Origin: Jeotgalibacillus sp. R-1-5s-1
GTDB taxonomy: Bacteria > Bacillota > Bacilli > Bacillales > Jeotgalibacillaceae
Direction: 5' to 3'
DNA: 64,000 nucleotides
Assembly: GCF_004405105.1 (NCBI RefSeq)
Contig: NZ_SORW01000002.1
Coordinates: 1 to 64,000 of the forward strand
The position numbers and the translations under genes are program-made. Under the pieces are notes generated by a model. It was not told where the DNA came from. It saw nothing but the letters and a program-made list of their open reading frames with translations, and did no database searches. This document shows, one piece after another, positions 55,540 to 63,902 of this stretch. Position 1 is the stretch's first letter. Every line of letters starts with the position of its first letter.

Positions 55540-57225
55540 ATGACTACTGAAAAAACCGTTCCGACTGATATTGAGATTGCCCAGTCTGCTGAAATGTCAC
55601 CGATCACAGAAATTGCTGCAGGAGCAGGGTTGTCAGAAGAAGACCTTGAACTGTATGGAAAATATAAAGCGAAGATCAGTTTTGAAGCGATTAACCGCCT
55701 TCAGACTGCAAGGGATGGAAAGCTGATCCTCGTAACGTCGATTAATCCGACTCCTGCCGGGGAAGGTAAGTCAACTGTTACGGTAGGACTTGCTGATGCC
55801 TTAAGAAAAACAGGGAAAAACTCAATGGTTGTTTTAAGAGAGCCTTCACTTGGACCTGTTATGGGAGTTAAAGGCGGCGCAACCGGCGGGGGTTATGCAC
55901 AAGTATTGCCGATGGAGGATATTAACCTTCATTTTACCGGAGATATTCATGCGATCACGACAGCGAATAATGCTCTTTCTGCTTTTATCGATAATCATAT
56001 TCATCAGGGGAATGAAAAACAGATTGATCCGAGACGGATTATCTGGAAACGTGTACTGGATATGAATGATCGCGCTCTGCGTCAGGTAATCGTGGGACTT
56101 GGAGGACCAGCTAAAGGAGTTCCAAGAGAAGACGGTTTTGATATTACGGTTGCTTCTGAAATTATGGCCGTTCTTTGTCTATCAGTGAGCATTGAGGATC
56201 TTAAACGAAGATTAGCCAATATGGTTGTGGCTTACACATATCAAAAAGAACCTGTAACAGTCGGTGATCTTCAGGCGGAAGGTGCGCTGGCACTGCTGTT
56301 AAAGGATGCTTTAAAGCCGAATCTGGTCCAGACACTTGAGCACACCCCTGCTTTAATTCACGGCGGTCCATTTGCGAACATTGCGCATGGATGTAACTCT
56401 GTGTTAGCCACAAAAACAGCGTTAAAGCTGGCTGATTACGTTGTGACTGAATCAGGATTTGGCGCTGACCTTGGAGCGGAAAAGTTCCTGAATATTAAGA
56501 CGAGAGCAACAGGAAAACATCCGGATGCGGTTGTAATCGTTGCAACAGTAAGGGCACTGAAAATGCACGGGGGCCAGGAAAAAAATGAGCTGAAAGAAGA
56601 AAATATTCAGGCGTTACAAAAAGGATTGGCCAATCTGGAAAAACATCTTGAAACGATCCGATCGTTCGGACTTCCTGCTGTGGTCGCCATTAACCGCTTC
56701 CATACGGACCACTCATCAGAACTTGCAGTGCTTGAGAAGTTCTGTCAAAGCAATGGTGTACATTATGCACTGACAGAGGTGTGGGAAAAAGGCGGAGATG
56801 GAGGCGTTGACCTTGCCCGTCAGGTTTTGGAGCTGCTTGATGGACCAGCGGATTTCTCTTATCTGTACGAACTTGACCAATCTATCCATGAAAAAATTAA
56901 TGCCATCGCCGGGAAAGTTTATGGAGCGGATGCCGTTGTATTTTCAAAAAAAGCTGAAAATCAGATGGCTGATTTTGAAAAGTACGGTTGGGGTAAATTA
57001 CCTGTATGTATGGCAAAGACACAATATTCATTATCAGATGATCCGAAGCTTCTCGGACGCCCTGAACAATTTACGATCACGATCCGTGAGTTAATTCCAA
57101 AGCTCGGAGCAGGTTTTATCGTTGCGTTAACCGGTGACGTGATGACTATGCCGGGACTTCCGAAAAAGCCGGCTGCTCAAAATATGGACGTCACGAATGA
57201 TGGGAAAGCAATTGGTTTATTCTGA
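55540..57225 (+). CDS. fhs: Formate-tetrahydrofolate ligase
   Basis: 561 aa. It makes 10-formyl-THF from formate, THF and ATP for one-carbon metabolism. [18 protein letters not shown] is the nucleotide loop. [23 protein letters not shown] and [12 protein letters not shown] are the classical signatures. GGAGG lies before the ATG. The B. subtilis reference strain lacks this enzyme, so it is a lineage difference. A terminator at 57264 makes it a single-gene unit. Confidence 0.96.
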   Translation: MTTEKTVPTDIEIAQSAEMSPITEIAAGAGLSEEDLELYGKYKAKISFEAINRLQTARDGKLILVTSINPTPAGEGKSTVTVGLADALRKTGKNSMVVLREPSLGPVMGVKGGATGGGYAQVLPMEDINLHFTGDIHAITTANNALSAFIDNHIHQGNEKQIDPRRIIWKRVLDMNDRALRQVIVGLGGPAKGVPREDGFDITVASEIMAVLCLSVSIEDLKRRLANMVVAYTYQKEPVTVGDLQAEGALALLLKDALKPNLVQTLEHTPALIHGGPFANIAHGCNSVLATKTALKLADYVVTESGFGADLGAEKFLNIKTRATGKHPDAVVIVATVRALKMHGGQEKNELKEENIQALQKGLANLEKHLETIRSFGLPAVVAINRFHTDHSSELAVLEKFCQSNGVHYALTEVWEKGGDGGVDLARQVLELLDGPADFSYLYELDQSIHEKINAIAGKVYGADAVVFSKKAENQMADFEKYGWGKLPVCMAKTQYSLSDDPKLLGRPEQFTITIRELIPKLGAGFIVALTGDVMTMPGLPKKPAAQNMDVTNDGKAIGLF

Positions 57226-57263
57226 TTTCGTTATATGAAATTGGTGCAGCTTTAGATGATGTC

Positions 57264-57307
57264 AGGCTGGATAAATCCGTATTGAGGGTTTTGATCCAGC
57301 CTTTTTT
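57264..57307 (+). terminator. Intrinsic terminator after fhs
   Basis: AGGCTGGAT (57264-57272) pairs with ATCCAGCCT (57294-57302), with an inner AAATCC/GGGTTT stem, followed by six Ts. Confidence 0.85.
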
Positions 57308-57379
57308 ATGTGTGATGAACATAGAGAGGTTCGATTCAACTTCTCCCGGTATGATATGATAACAAAAAAGATAGGGGCG

Positions 57380-57901
57380 ATGAAGGTGTTTGATCCTACA
57401 GCATTTGACAATCTGAAAACGGTTCTGGAAGGAACGGTATATGACCGTGACCTGGATGAAACGGTAAAAATCAGTCACCGCAGTGACACAATTGATATCG
57501 CTACACTGTGCCGGGAGTTTACGATCACTTTTTCAAGTGTCCCTCATACATATGAAGCGGATATGAAATTGTATGCAGATCTGAAAAAGCTGGCAGCAGA
57601 ACTGCTTCCTGATCAATTGGTGGATCAGAAAGCAGGCGCTCTTGTGTCCATTATTTTCAGAAAAGATGGAGAGGGCTGGACAGAGGCTGAAAAAGAAATA
57701 TTGTCTACTCAGTGGGGCAGGGAAAGATGTTATGAGTTAAGAACAGTAACCTCGACTAAAAACAGTCCTTACTGTGAAGCAGTAGTGAAATTTGACCGCA
57801 CGATTACGGAAGATATGCTTAGAGACATAGAAGACATGGTTTATTTTGTGATTAAAACCATTGATTTACTGGATGAAACAGAAGATGAAAATGATAAGTG
57901 A
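57380..57901 (+). CDS. Conserved protein of unknown function
   Basis: 173 aa from ATG 57380; GTG 57386 has a better distance to AGGGGCGA, and ATG 57359 lies within a TATGAT-like region, so the start is uncertain. The sequence has KVFDPTAFDNLKTVLEGTVYDRDLDETVKISHRSDTIDIATLCREFTITF, then a helical LYADLKKLAAELLP and a C-terminal MLRDIEDMVYFVIKTIDLLDE. It has no membrane segment and no recognised catalytic motif. It overlaps ypgQ and may be in the same operon. Confidence 0.65.
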   Translation: MKVFDPTAFDNLKTVLEGTVYDRDLDETVKISHRSDTIDIATLCREFTITFSSVPHTYEADMKLYADLKKLAAELLPDQLVDQKAGALVSIIFRKDGEGWTEAEKEILSTQWGRERCYELRTVTSTKNSPYCEAVVKFDRTITEDMLRDIEDMVYFVIKTIDLLDETEDENDK

Positions 57902-58496
57902 TGACCGTCTATCCTCCATTTATCAATCTGTCAAAACCTTTTATGATGAAGATCATACCGGGCACGGCTGGGACCATATAGTGAGAGTGGAAAGACTGGC
58001 ATTGAAAATTGCCGGAATTGAAAACGAAGGTAACGAATCTTTAATCAGACTACTCGTGTATCTCCATGACGCAGGAGATGCCAAACTACATAATGATCAA
58101 CAAGCAGCTGATGAATTTCTGATGAATATCATTAGAAAGGCAGGGTTTAATGAATCTGAAACGCAATTACTTTTAAGTGAGTCCGGTGCAATAGGATTTT
58201 CTAAAGCGAAGACACCTGAAACCGTTGAAGGAAGAATTGTTCAGGATGCTGACCGGCTTGATGCAATCGGAGCGGTCGGGATTGCGCGTGCCTTTACATA
58301 TGGAGCTGTCAAAAGAAATGCGTTTTATTCAGAACACCAACCTGAAGATACGGTGATTCAGCATTTCTATGATAAACTTTTAACTCTTAGAGATAGAATG
58401 AATACAAAAACAGCGATTAAAATTGCCCATGAACGTCACCGTTTTATGGAGCAGTTCATCGGGCAATTTATCAAAGAATGGAATGGTAAGAAATGA
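57891..58496 (+). CDS. ypgQ: HD-domain phosphohydrolase YpgQ
   Basis: 201 aa from ATG 57891 (B. subtilis YpgQ about 205). The HD metal site is complete: GHGWDHIVRVERLA, YLHDAGDAK and DADRLDAIGAVGIARAF. YpgQ is known to hydrolyse purine deoxynucleoside triphosphates, releasing pyrophosphate. Several ATGs (57861-57891) are in frame; the last gives the family length. It overlaps the previous gene by 11 nt and the next by 4 nt. Confidence 0.88.
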   Translation: MISDDRLSSIYQSVKTFYDEDHTGHGWDHIVRVERLALKIAGIENEGNESLIRLLVYLHDAGDAKLHNDQQAADEFLMNIIRKAGFNESETQLLLSESGAIGFSKAKTPETVEGRIVQDADRLDAIGAVGIARAFTYGAVKRNAFYSEHQPEDTVIQHFYDKLLTLRDRMNTKTAIKIAHERHRFMEQFIGQFIKEWNGKK

Positions 58497-60370
58497 AGCA
58501 GTGCAGATTAATCGACTTAACAAAAACCTACGGAGATAAAACCCTGTTTAATGACCTTAATTTAACCATCACTGAGGGTGAGAAGATTGGGCTGATTGGG
58601 GTTAATGGAACAGGGAAGTCGACCCTTCTGTCCCTGATTTCCGGCAGGGAGCTGCCTGATTCAGGTACCGTTGATCAGCCAAAGGATTTTACAGTGAGAT
58701 TATTGGATCAGGATCCGGACCTTGATGGGGGACTATCCATTATGGAAACCGTTTTTAAAACGGATGCAAAAGTTGTTCAATTGATGAATCAGTTTGAAAC
58801 GGCTCTTGCGGCTTATGAAAAGAATCCTGAATCCGCGGAAATTCAAGAGCAATTTATGTCCATTCAGCAGAAGATGGAAGAGGAAAAGGCCTGGGACGCA
58901 ACTTCACAGGCAAAGACAATCCTCTCCAAACTCGGGATCAATGATACCAATCGTCAAATAAACGAATTATCGGGTGGGCAGAAAAAAAGGGTTGCACTTG
59001 CCCAGGTAATGCTTGAAACACCTGATTTACTTTTGCTGGATGAGCCGACGAACCATCTCGACTATCAAGCCATCGACTGGCTGGCCGGTTATTTGAAAAA
59101 ATATAAAGGCGCGTTAATGGTTGTCTCCCATGACCGTTACTTTCTTGATGAAGTATCGACTGTCATGGTTGAACTCGAAAATGGTAAGGCCTATCAATAT
59201 AAAGGTAATTATGAATCATTTATTGAAGCGAAAGCATTAAGAGAAGAACAGGAACAGGTGGAACAGCATAAGCACAATAGGTTATACCGCTCTGAGCTTG
59301 CCTGGATGAGAAAAGGGGCAAAAGCCAGAACGACTAAACAAAAAGCCAGGATTAAACGTTTTGAAGAGCTCGACAAAAAAACAGGTCCTGTCAATCAGGA
59401 GGATCTGACTATCAGTACAGTCGGAAGCCGATTAGGAAAACAGGTGGTGGAACTAAAAAATGTTTCAAAAGCGTTTAATGGAAAAAGAATTATTACCGGC
59501 TTTGATTTTATGCTCCTTCCTGGTGACCGCATTGGTATTGCAGGTCCAAACGGAAGCGGGAAATCAACGCTTATGGATCTGATCAGCGGGAGAATGGAGC
59601 CTGATTCAGGATCGGTCATCATAGGACAGACTGTAAAATTCGCCTATTTTTCTCAGGAAATCAAAGGGATGAATGAACAACTCCGCATGATTGAGTATTT
59701 GCGCGAAGAAGCAGAAGAGGCTGTGACCAGGGAAGGAAAAGTGTCTGTTTCACAAATGCTTGAACAGTTCCTGTTCCCGCCTTCTGCTCACGGTACACCG
59801 ATTTATAAATTGTCAGGTGGAGAAAAGAAACGCCTCTATTTATTGCGCCTTCTCATGCAGCAGCCGAACGTTCTTCTTTTGGATGAACCGACCAATGATC
59901 TAGATACCCAGACACTGACGGTACTTGAAAACTTTATTGATTCATTTGAAGGAGTCGTCATTACGGTTTCCCACGATCGCTATTTCCTCGATAAATCAGC
60001 AGAAAAGCTGATCATTCTTGATTACGATCAGGAAGCTGAGGTTGTTTTTGATCGCTACAGTGATTATTTAGCTGCAAAGTCAGACGAAAAAACGGAGCAG
60101 ACGGTTAAGGAAACAAAAAAAGAAAAACCTAAGCAGAGAGAAAAAAAGCGGCTCTCTTTCCATGAAAAAAAAGAATGGGAAGAAATTGATGATAAAATCG
60201 CAGCGGCAGAGGCGAAAATAGAATCGCTTGAACAAGAGCTGAATCAAACAGGCAGCGACTTTACAAGAGCGGATGAAATCATGTCAGAGCTTGAAAAAAC
60301 GAATGATGAGCTTGAACAACTGATCGAGCGCTGGAGTTATTTATCTGAGATTGCTGAACAGGCCGATTAA
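58493..60370 (+). CDS. yfmR: ABC-F family ATPase, YfmR/Uup type
   Basis: 625 aa (B. subtilis YfmR 629). Two ABC domains without membrane helices: GVNGTGKST, LSGGQKKRVALAQ and LLLDEPTNHLDY in the first; GPNGSGKST, LSGGEKKRLYLL and LLLDEPTNDLDT in the second. A basic arm-type linker and a C-terminal coiled coil (about 545-625, KKEWEEIDDKIAAAEAKIESLEQELNQ) mark the Uup/YfmR group. Such proteins act on stalled ribosomes, in concert with EF-P in Bacillus. The start overlaps ypgQ. Confidence 0.88.
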   Translation: MKQCRLIDLTKTYGDKTLFNDLNLTITEGEKIGLIGVNGTGKSTLLSLISGRELPDSGTVDQPKDFTVRLLDQDPDLDGGLSIMETVFKTDAKVVQLMNQFETALAAYEKNPESAEIQEQFMSIQQKMEEEKAWDATSQAKTILSKLGINDTNRQINELSGGQKKRVALAQVMLETPDLLLLDEPTNHLDYQAIDWLAGYLKKYKGALMVVSHDRYFLDEVSTVMVELENGKAYQYKGNYESFIEAKALREEQEQVEQHKHNRLYRSELAWMRKGAKARTTKQKARIKRFEELDKKTGPVNQEDLTISTVGSRLGKQVVELKNVSKAFNGKRIITGFDFMLLPGDRIGIAGPNGSGKSTLMDLISGRMEPDSGSVIIGQTVKFAYFSQEIKGMNEQLRMIEYLREEAEEAVTREGKVSVSQMLEQFLFPPSAHGTPIYKLSGGEKKRLYLLRLLMQQPNVLLLDEPTNDLDTQTLTVLENFIDSFEGVVITVSHDRYFLDKSAEKLIILDYDQEAEVVFDRYSDYLAAKSDEKTEQTVKETKKEKPKQREKKRLSFHEKKEWEEIDDKIAAAEAKIESLEQELNQTGSDFTRADEIMSELEKTNDELEQLIERWSYLSEIAEQAD

Positions 60371-60390
60371 TTCATGCCTTTAACGGACTA

Positions 60391-60399
60391 TGTTACAAT
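60391..60399 (+). promoter_or_regulatory. Extended -10 element for ypgR-brxA
   Basis: TGTTACAAT (60391-60399) with a weak TTCATG 17 nt upstream; about 33 nt before the ypgR TTG. Confidence 0.4.
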
Positions 60400-60431
60400 G
60401 CAGATACAATGTTTGATCGGAGGGTGAACAC

Positions 60432-61568
60432 TTGAAAATATTATCTATCGAACCAACACCAAGCCCGAATACGATGAAGGTCATCGTCGATGAAGCGCTG
60501 CAGGGCGGGAAAAGTAACAACTACAAAAAAGAGGACGCAGCAGATGCGCCATTGAAAATTAAGTCTCTCCTTGAAATTGACGGAGTAAAGGGAATCTATC
60601 ATGTTGCTGATTTCCTTGCTGTAGAACGTCATCCGAAAGCAGACTGGCAACAGATCCTCCCGGCAGTCCGAGAAGTGTTTGGAGAGGAAACAGAAGCGGA
60701 AAAATCCGACCATAAGCCGGATGAACATTACGGTGAGGTGAATGTTCAGGTTTTGCAATTCAAAGGGATTCCTTTACAGGTGAAACTGCTGAATGGGGAA
60801 ACTGAAAAACGTTACGGACTTCCGGATTATTTCGCACAGGCAATGGGTGAAGCACAATTAGAAGGCGACAATGTTGTCCTGCAGAGAAAATGGAAAGATT
60901 TCGGTGTCAGATACGGAGATCTGGATAAAATTGCAGCAGAAGTAACTGAGGAAATACTTGCATCCTACCCGGCCAGCAGAGTTCAGGCAATCGTGGAAGC
61001 ATCCAGAGAAGCTGGTACAGAAGCACCTAAAAGAGAACTCAGAAAAGTCAGTGCCGAAGAGCTAAAGAATGCAGACAGCTGGCAGGAACGTTACCAGCTG
61101 CTCGAGCAGATTCCTGAGCCGGATACAAGTGACTTTGACATGCTGAATGTTGCTCTGGAAGATGAAAAAGTGTCAGTTCGAAGACTGGCTGTCGTTTACC
61201 TCGGTATGATCGAGGATCTATCTGTACTTCCATATTTATACAAAGGGCTGAATGATAAAAACGCTTCAGTCAGAAGAACGGCGGGAGACTGCTTATCAGA
61301 TCTCGGTTTTCCTGAAGCAGAGGATGAAATGGCCAAGGCTCTTACGGATAAAAATAAGCTGGTGAGATGGAGAGCCGCTATGTTTTTGTATGAAGCAGGA
61401 ACTGAAAAAGCACTGGATGCTTTGAAAGCTGCACAGGAAGACCCGGAATTTGAAGTGAAGCTCCAGGTATTGATGGCAATTGAACGGATCGAAGGCGGAG
61501 AAGAAGCAAAAGGATCGGTTTGGAAACAAATGACGGAAGCAAGAAAAGCAGGAATGGAGGAATCCTAA
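60432..61568 (+). CDS. ypgR: Conserved virulence factor C-like protein YpgR
   Basis: 378 aa (B. subtilis YpgR 377). The start is a TTG with GGAGGGTGA upstream. The N-terminus (about 1-90, EPTPSPNTMKVIVDE) is an Nfu/NifU N-terminal-like domain. The C-terminal half has HEAT-type repeats such as DEKVSVRRLAVVYLGMIEDLSVLPYLYKGLNDKNASVRRTAGDCLSDLG. The Staphylococcus homologue CvfC affects virulence, mechanism uncertain. Its stop overlaps brxA by one base, linking it to a bacilliredoxin. Confidence 0.88.
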   Translation: MKILSIEPTPSPNTMKVIVDEALQGGKSNNYKKEDAADAPLKIKSLLEIDGVKGIYHVADFLAVERHPKADWQQILPAVREVFGEETEAEKSDHKPDEHYGEVNVQVLQFKGIPLQVKLLNGETEKRYGLPDYFAQAMGEAQLEGDNVVLQRKWKDFGVRYGDLDKIAAEVTEEILASYPASRVQAIVEASREAGTEAPKRELRKVSAEELKNADSWQERYQLLEQIPEPDTSDFDMLNVALEDEKVSVRRLAVVYLGMIEDLSVLPYLYKGLNDKNASVRRTAGDCLSDLGFPEAEDEMAKALTDKNKLVRWRAAMFLYEAGTEKALDALKAAQEDPEFEVKLQVLMAIERIEGGEEAKGSVWKQMTEARKAGMEES

Positions 61569-62002
61569 TGTCAATGGCATACGAAGAATATATGAAGCAG
61601 CTCGTAAAACCGATGAGAGAAGAACTGACGCAGGCAGGGTTTCAGGAGCTTCGAACGGAAGAGGAAGTTGAATCATTTTTAGAAGAAGCAGAAGGTACGA
61701 CACTAGTTGTGATCAATTCTGTCTGCGGATGTGCAGCTGGCCTGGCAAGACCTGCTGTTACCCAGGCACTAATCACACATGATAAAGAGCCGGATCACCT
61801 GGTGACGGTTTTTGCCGGTCAGGACAGAGAAGCGACTGCAAAAATGCGTAACCATTTCCCTGATTATGAGCCGTCATCGCCTTCTATTGTGTTATTAAAG
61901 GAAGGCAGGGTCGCTCATTTTATTCCACGTGAAGAGATCGAGGATCACAGCGTGGAAGAGATCGTTGAAAATATTAAAGGTGCAATGGATCTGCATTGCT
62001 AA
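61568..62002 (+). CDS. brxA: Bacilliredoxin BrxA (YphP)
   Basis: 144 aa. It removes bacillithiol from mixed disulfides on proteins. The active site is the CGC motif in VINSVCGCAAGLARPA. The start MAYEEYMKQLVKPMREEL and the REEIEDHSVEEIVENIK end match the DUF1094 family. I chose ATG 61568 (GGAGG upstream, overlapping the ypgR stop). It uses bacillithiol chemistry provided by bshA/bshB1 in the same window. A terminator follows. Confidence 0.94.
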   Translation: MSMAYEEYMKQLVKPMREELTQAGFQELRTEEEVESFLEEAEGTTLVVINSVCGCAAGLARPAVTQALITHDKEPDHLVTVFAGQDREATAKMRNHFPDYEPSSPSIVLLKEGRVAHFIPREEIEDHSVEEIVENIKGAMDLHC

Positions 62003-62027
62003 AAGCGCCAATATGGCGCTTTTTTAT
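62001..62027 (+). terminator. Intrinsic terminator after brxA
   Basis: AAAAGCGCCA (62001-62010) pairs with TGGCGCTTTT (62014-62023) across ATA, then Ts. Its first base(s) touch the brxA stop codon. Confidence 0.85.
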
Positions 62028-62046
62028 ATGAGAGAAGGTGCAAAAG

Positions 62047-62829
62047 TTGATTATTACAACGTCAGGACGTCCAGAAAAAAAGTGCTTTGAAAATGCCGAG
62101 AGAGCTCGGTCGGCTTTAGGAGGATCCATTATTCAGCGGAAGAAACGCTCTGTTAAACAACTGATTGAACTGTATAAAGAACCTGTTCTGGTAGCCGGAA
62201 CGGGCAGATATGAATATTATTCAGCAGACTCTTCCTCCCCATTCTTTTTCCACCCTAATTCCAGCGCTTTCCGGATCAAACGGATGAGAAAAGGAATGCC
62301 CGACCCGCTAATAGAAGCATGCGGACTAAAAAAAGGTGATGCATTTTTGGATTGTACAGCCGGTCTATGTTCAGATGCGATCACAGCCGCCTGTTTGACC
62401 GAAAACAAAGTAACAGCACTAGAAATTAATCCGATTACAGCATTTATCATCTCCGATGGACTGAAGCAATGGGAAACAGAAGATTCAGATTTGAAAAAAG
62501 CAATGGATAATGTAGAAATCATTAACACTCATTATGCTGACTTCCTGAAGAGCTGCATGGACAATGAGTTTGATATCATCTATTTTGATCCGATGTTTAC
62601 AGAAGAGGTGCAATCAGAAGGGATTTCACGATTAAGACACCTTGCTGATGAGCATGATGATAGGCTTGGCGAAGCTATCAGAGAGGCGGAAAGAGTCGCA
62701 AGAAAATGCATCGTCCTGAAAGATCACTTCAGATCAGAAAGATTTCATCTCTATGGATTCACCCAACTAAAAAGACCCTCCACCAAACAGCACTATGGAG
62801 TGATCCGGGTCGATCGTAATATGACATAA
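62047..62829 (+). CDS. ypiP: RsmJ-like class I SAM methyltransferase YpiP
   Basis: 260 aa from TTG 62047, eight nt after AGAGAAGG; a GTG at 62038 is part of that site. Motif I LDCTAGLCSDAITAACL, then VTALEINPITAFIISDGL and the catalytic IIYFDPMFTEE (DPMF) resemble RsmJ, the 16S rRNA m2G1516 methyltransferase of E. coli. An N-terminal region of about 75 residues binds RNA or shapes the substrate site. rRNA is the likely but unproven target. The position before ypjP matches B. subtilis ypiP. Confidence 0.8.
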   Translation: MIITTSGRPEKKCFENAERARSALGGSIIQRKKRSVKQLIELYKEPVLVAGTGRYEYYSADSSSPFFFHPNSSAFRIKRMRKGMPDPLIEACGLKKGDAFLDCTAGLCSDAITAACLTENKVTALEINPITAFIISDGLKQWETEDSDLKKAMDNVEIINTHYADFLKSCMDNEFDIIYFDPMFTEEVQSEGISRLRHLADEHDDRLGEAIREAERVARKCIVLKDHFRSERFHLYGFTQLKRPSTKQHYGVIRVDRNMT

Positions 62830-62839
62830 GGTTATCATG

Positions 62840-62905
62840 TCATTTGTATGATCAAATGAAGGGTAACTCAATAAATTGAGTGGTTTTGTTCTTAAGCTTT
62901 AAGAA
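62840..62905. repeat. Cluster of three AT-rich inverted repeats after ypiP
   Basis: TCATTTG/CAAATGA (62840-62859), ACTCAAT/ATTGAGT (62866-62881), and TTCTTAA/TTAAGAA (62889-62905). A GGTTTTGTT follows the second, so it may end ypiP transcription weakly. Confidence 0.4.
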
Positions 62906-62955
62906 TTCTATCTATACTTAAATGTAATGATTTTCTTGAAGGTGATTCTTTTTAA

Positions 62956-63067
62956 GTGACGGGGACATCCGGAGACTCCTGTGGCGGAAAGGTCAGGTGA
63001 AACCAGCTGGGCGAAGCGCAGGTGGGTTCACCGCCCGGCCACGGAAAGCGCAGGATGTCCCCGTCAC
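62956..63067. repeat. Nested palindromic intergenic repeat, copy 2
   Basis: 112 bp bounded by perfect 15-bp arms, GTGACGGGGACATCC (62956-62970) and GGATGTCCCCGTCAC (63053-63067). Inner stems: GTGGC (62981-62985) with GCCAC (63038-63042), and GGTGAAACC (62996-63004) with GGTTCACC (63025-63032, one bulge). It has about 25 bp more core than copy 1 and the same ACGGTT flank. Confidence 0.85.
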
Positions 63068-63086
63068 GGTTCTTAATAATAAAAAC

Positions 63087-63113
63087 AAAAAAACCGGTTC
63101 GCCCGGTTTTTTT
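63087..63113. terminator. Bidirectional terminator beside the 24-aa ORF
   Basis: AAAAAAACCGG (63087-63097) pairs perfectly with CCGGTTTTTTT (63103-63113) across TTCGC. On the minus strand it directly follows the stop codon of the 24-aa ORF. Confidence 0.85.
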
Positions 63114-63114
63114 C

Positions 63115-63189
63115 TTACTCTGCAAACTGAAGGTATACCATATAACCTAGTAGCATCAAAAACCCAATGCTGATTAACGTATCTTCCAT
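63115..63189 (-). CDS. 24-aa hydrophobic peptide
   Basis: MEDTLISIGFLMLLGYMVYL followed by QFAE: one membrane helix with short acidic ends. On the minus strand GGGAGGG lies six nt before the ATG, and a perfect terminator begins 2 nt after the stop, so it looks like a discrete unit. No function can be inferred. It is divergent from ypjP. Confidence 0.6.
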   Translation of the reverse strand: MEDTLISIGFLMLLGYMVYLQFAE

Positions 63190-63314
63190 TTGAATCCCTC
63201 CCGGTGAACGGACTTTAGATAAATAGTTGCAATTTTATGAAACCAAAAGCAAATCTGTTCGTATTCTAGTATAATAGAACATACCTTAATCATACAAGAA
63301 GGGATTTGCGGTTT

Positions 63315-63902
63315 ATGCCAAACTGGTTAAAAAAATCATTTGTCGTTTTTATCTCGATCATCACATTCGGAATGGTTTCACCACAGGATCTATTTGCTAA
63401 TGAAACAGGTGATTCTCAGCAGGGCACATCTATTTCTGAGAATGACAAACAGACTGGCAGTGACCTTCCTCTACTCGATAAAGAGACTTCTGCAGAACTT
63501 TTGATCTCCCAGGCAAGAGAAATCACAACGGCTAAACTCGGCGAACGGATTATGCCGAGAATCGAGTCTGACATTCAGTCTGAAGTATTGCCGAAAATGG
63601 AAGAAATGATTACGGAATTAATTTATACATATTCGGATGATGAATACTCTGAACTGATGATTTCACCTGCAATCGGTAAAGGTGAGGGGGAAAGGATTTT
63701 TCATATTATTGATGCGAAAACAAATGATGATGTCCTGTGCTTTCACGTAAGAAAAGACCGCCCGCCGCTGGAAGGCTACACATTTAATTTCCATTACCAT
63801 ACAGCAGAAGACGGCTTTGAAACGCATCATGAAATTGCTGACGTATACTGGGGAAAAGACACCCCTGCAAAATTCGGTTCTACAAGTTCGAATTTACATT
63901 AA
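63315..63902 (+). CDS. ypjP: YpjP-like exported or anchored protein
   Basis: 195 aa from ATG 63315 with AGAAGGG upstream; a TTG at 63306 is too close to that site. The N-terminus MPNWLKKSFVVFISIITFGMVSPQDLFANE is a signal peptide or anchor. The mature part has an acidic, Ser/Gln-rich stretch, then AKLGERIMPRIESDIQSEVLPKMEEM and a conserved C-terminus FHYHTAEDGFETHHEIADVYWGKDTPAKFG. It matches B. subtilis YpjP in size and position. Function unknown. A TATAAT at 63270 may be its -10. Confidence 0.82.
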   Translation: MPNWLKKSFVVFISIITFGMVSPQDLFANETGDSQQGTSISENDKQTGSDLPLLDKETSAELLISQAREITTAKLGERIMPRIESDIQSEVLPKMEEMITELIYTYSDDEYSELMISPAIGKGEGERIFHIIDAKTNDDVLCFHVRKDRPPLEGYTFNFHYHTAEDGFETHHEIADVYWGKDTPAKFGSTSSNLH

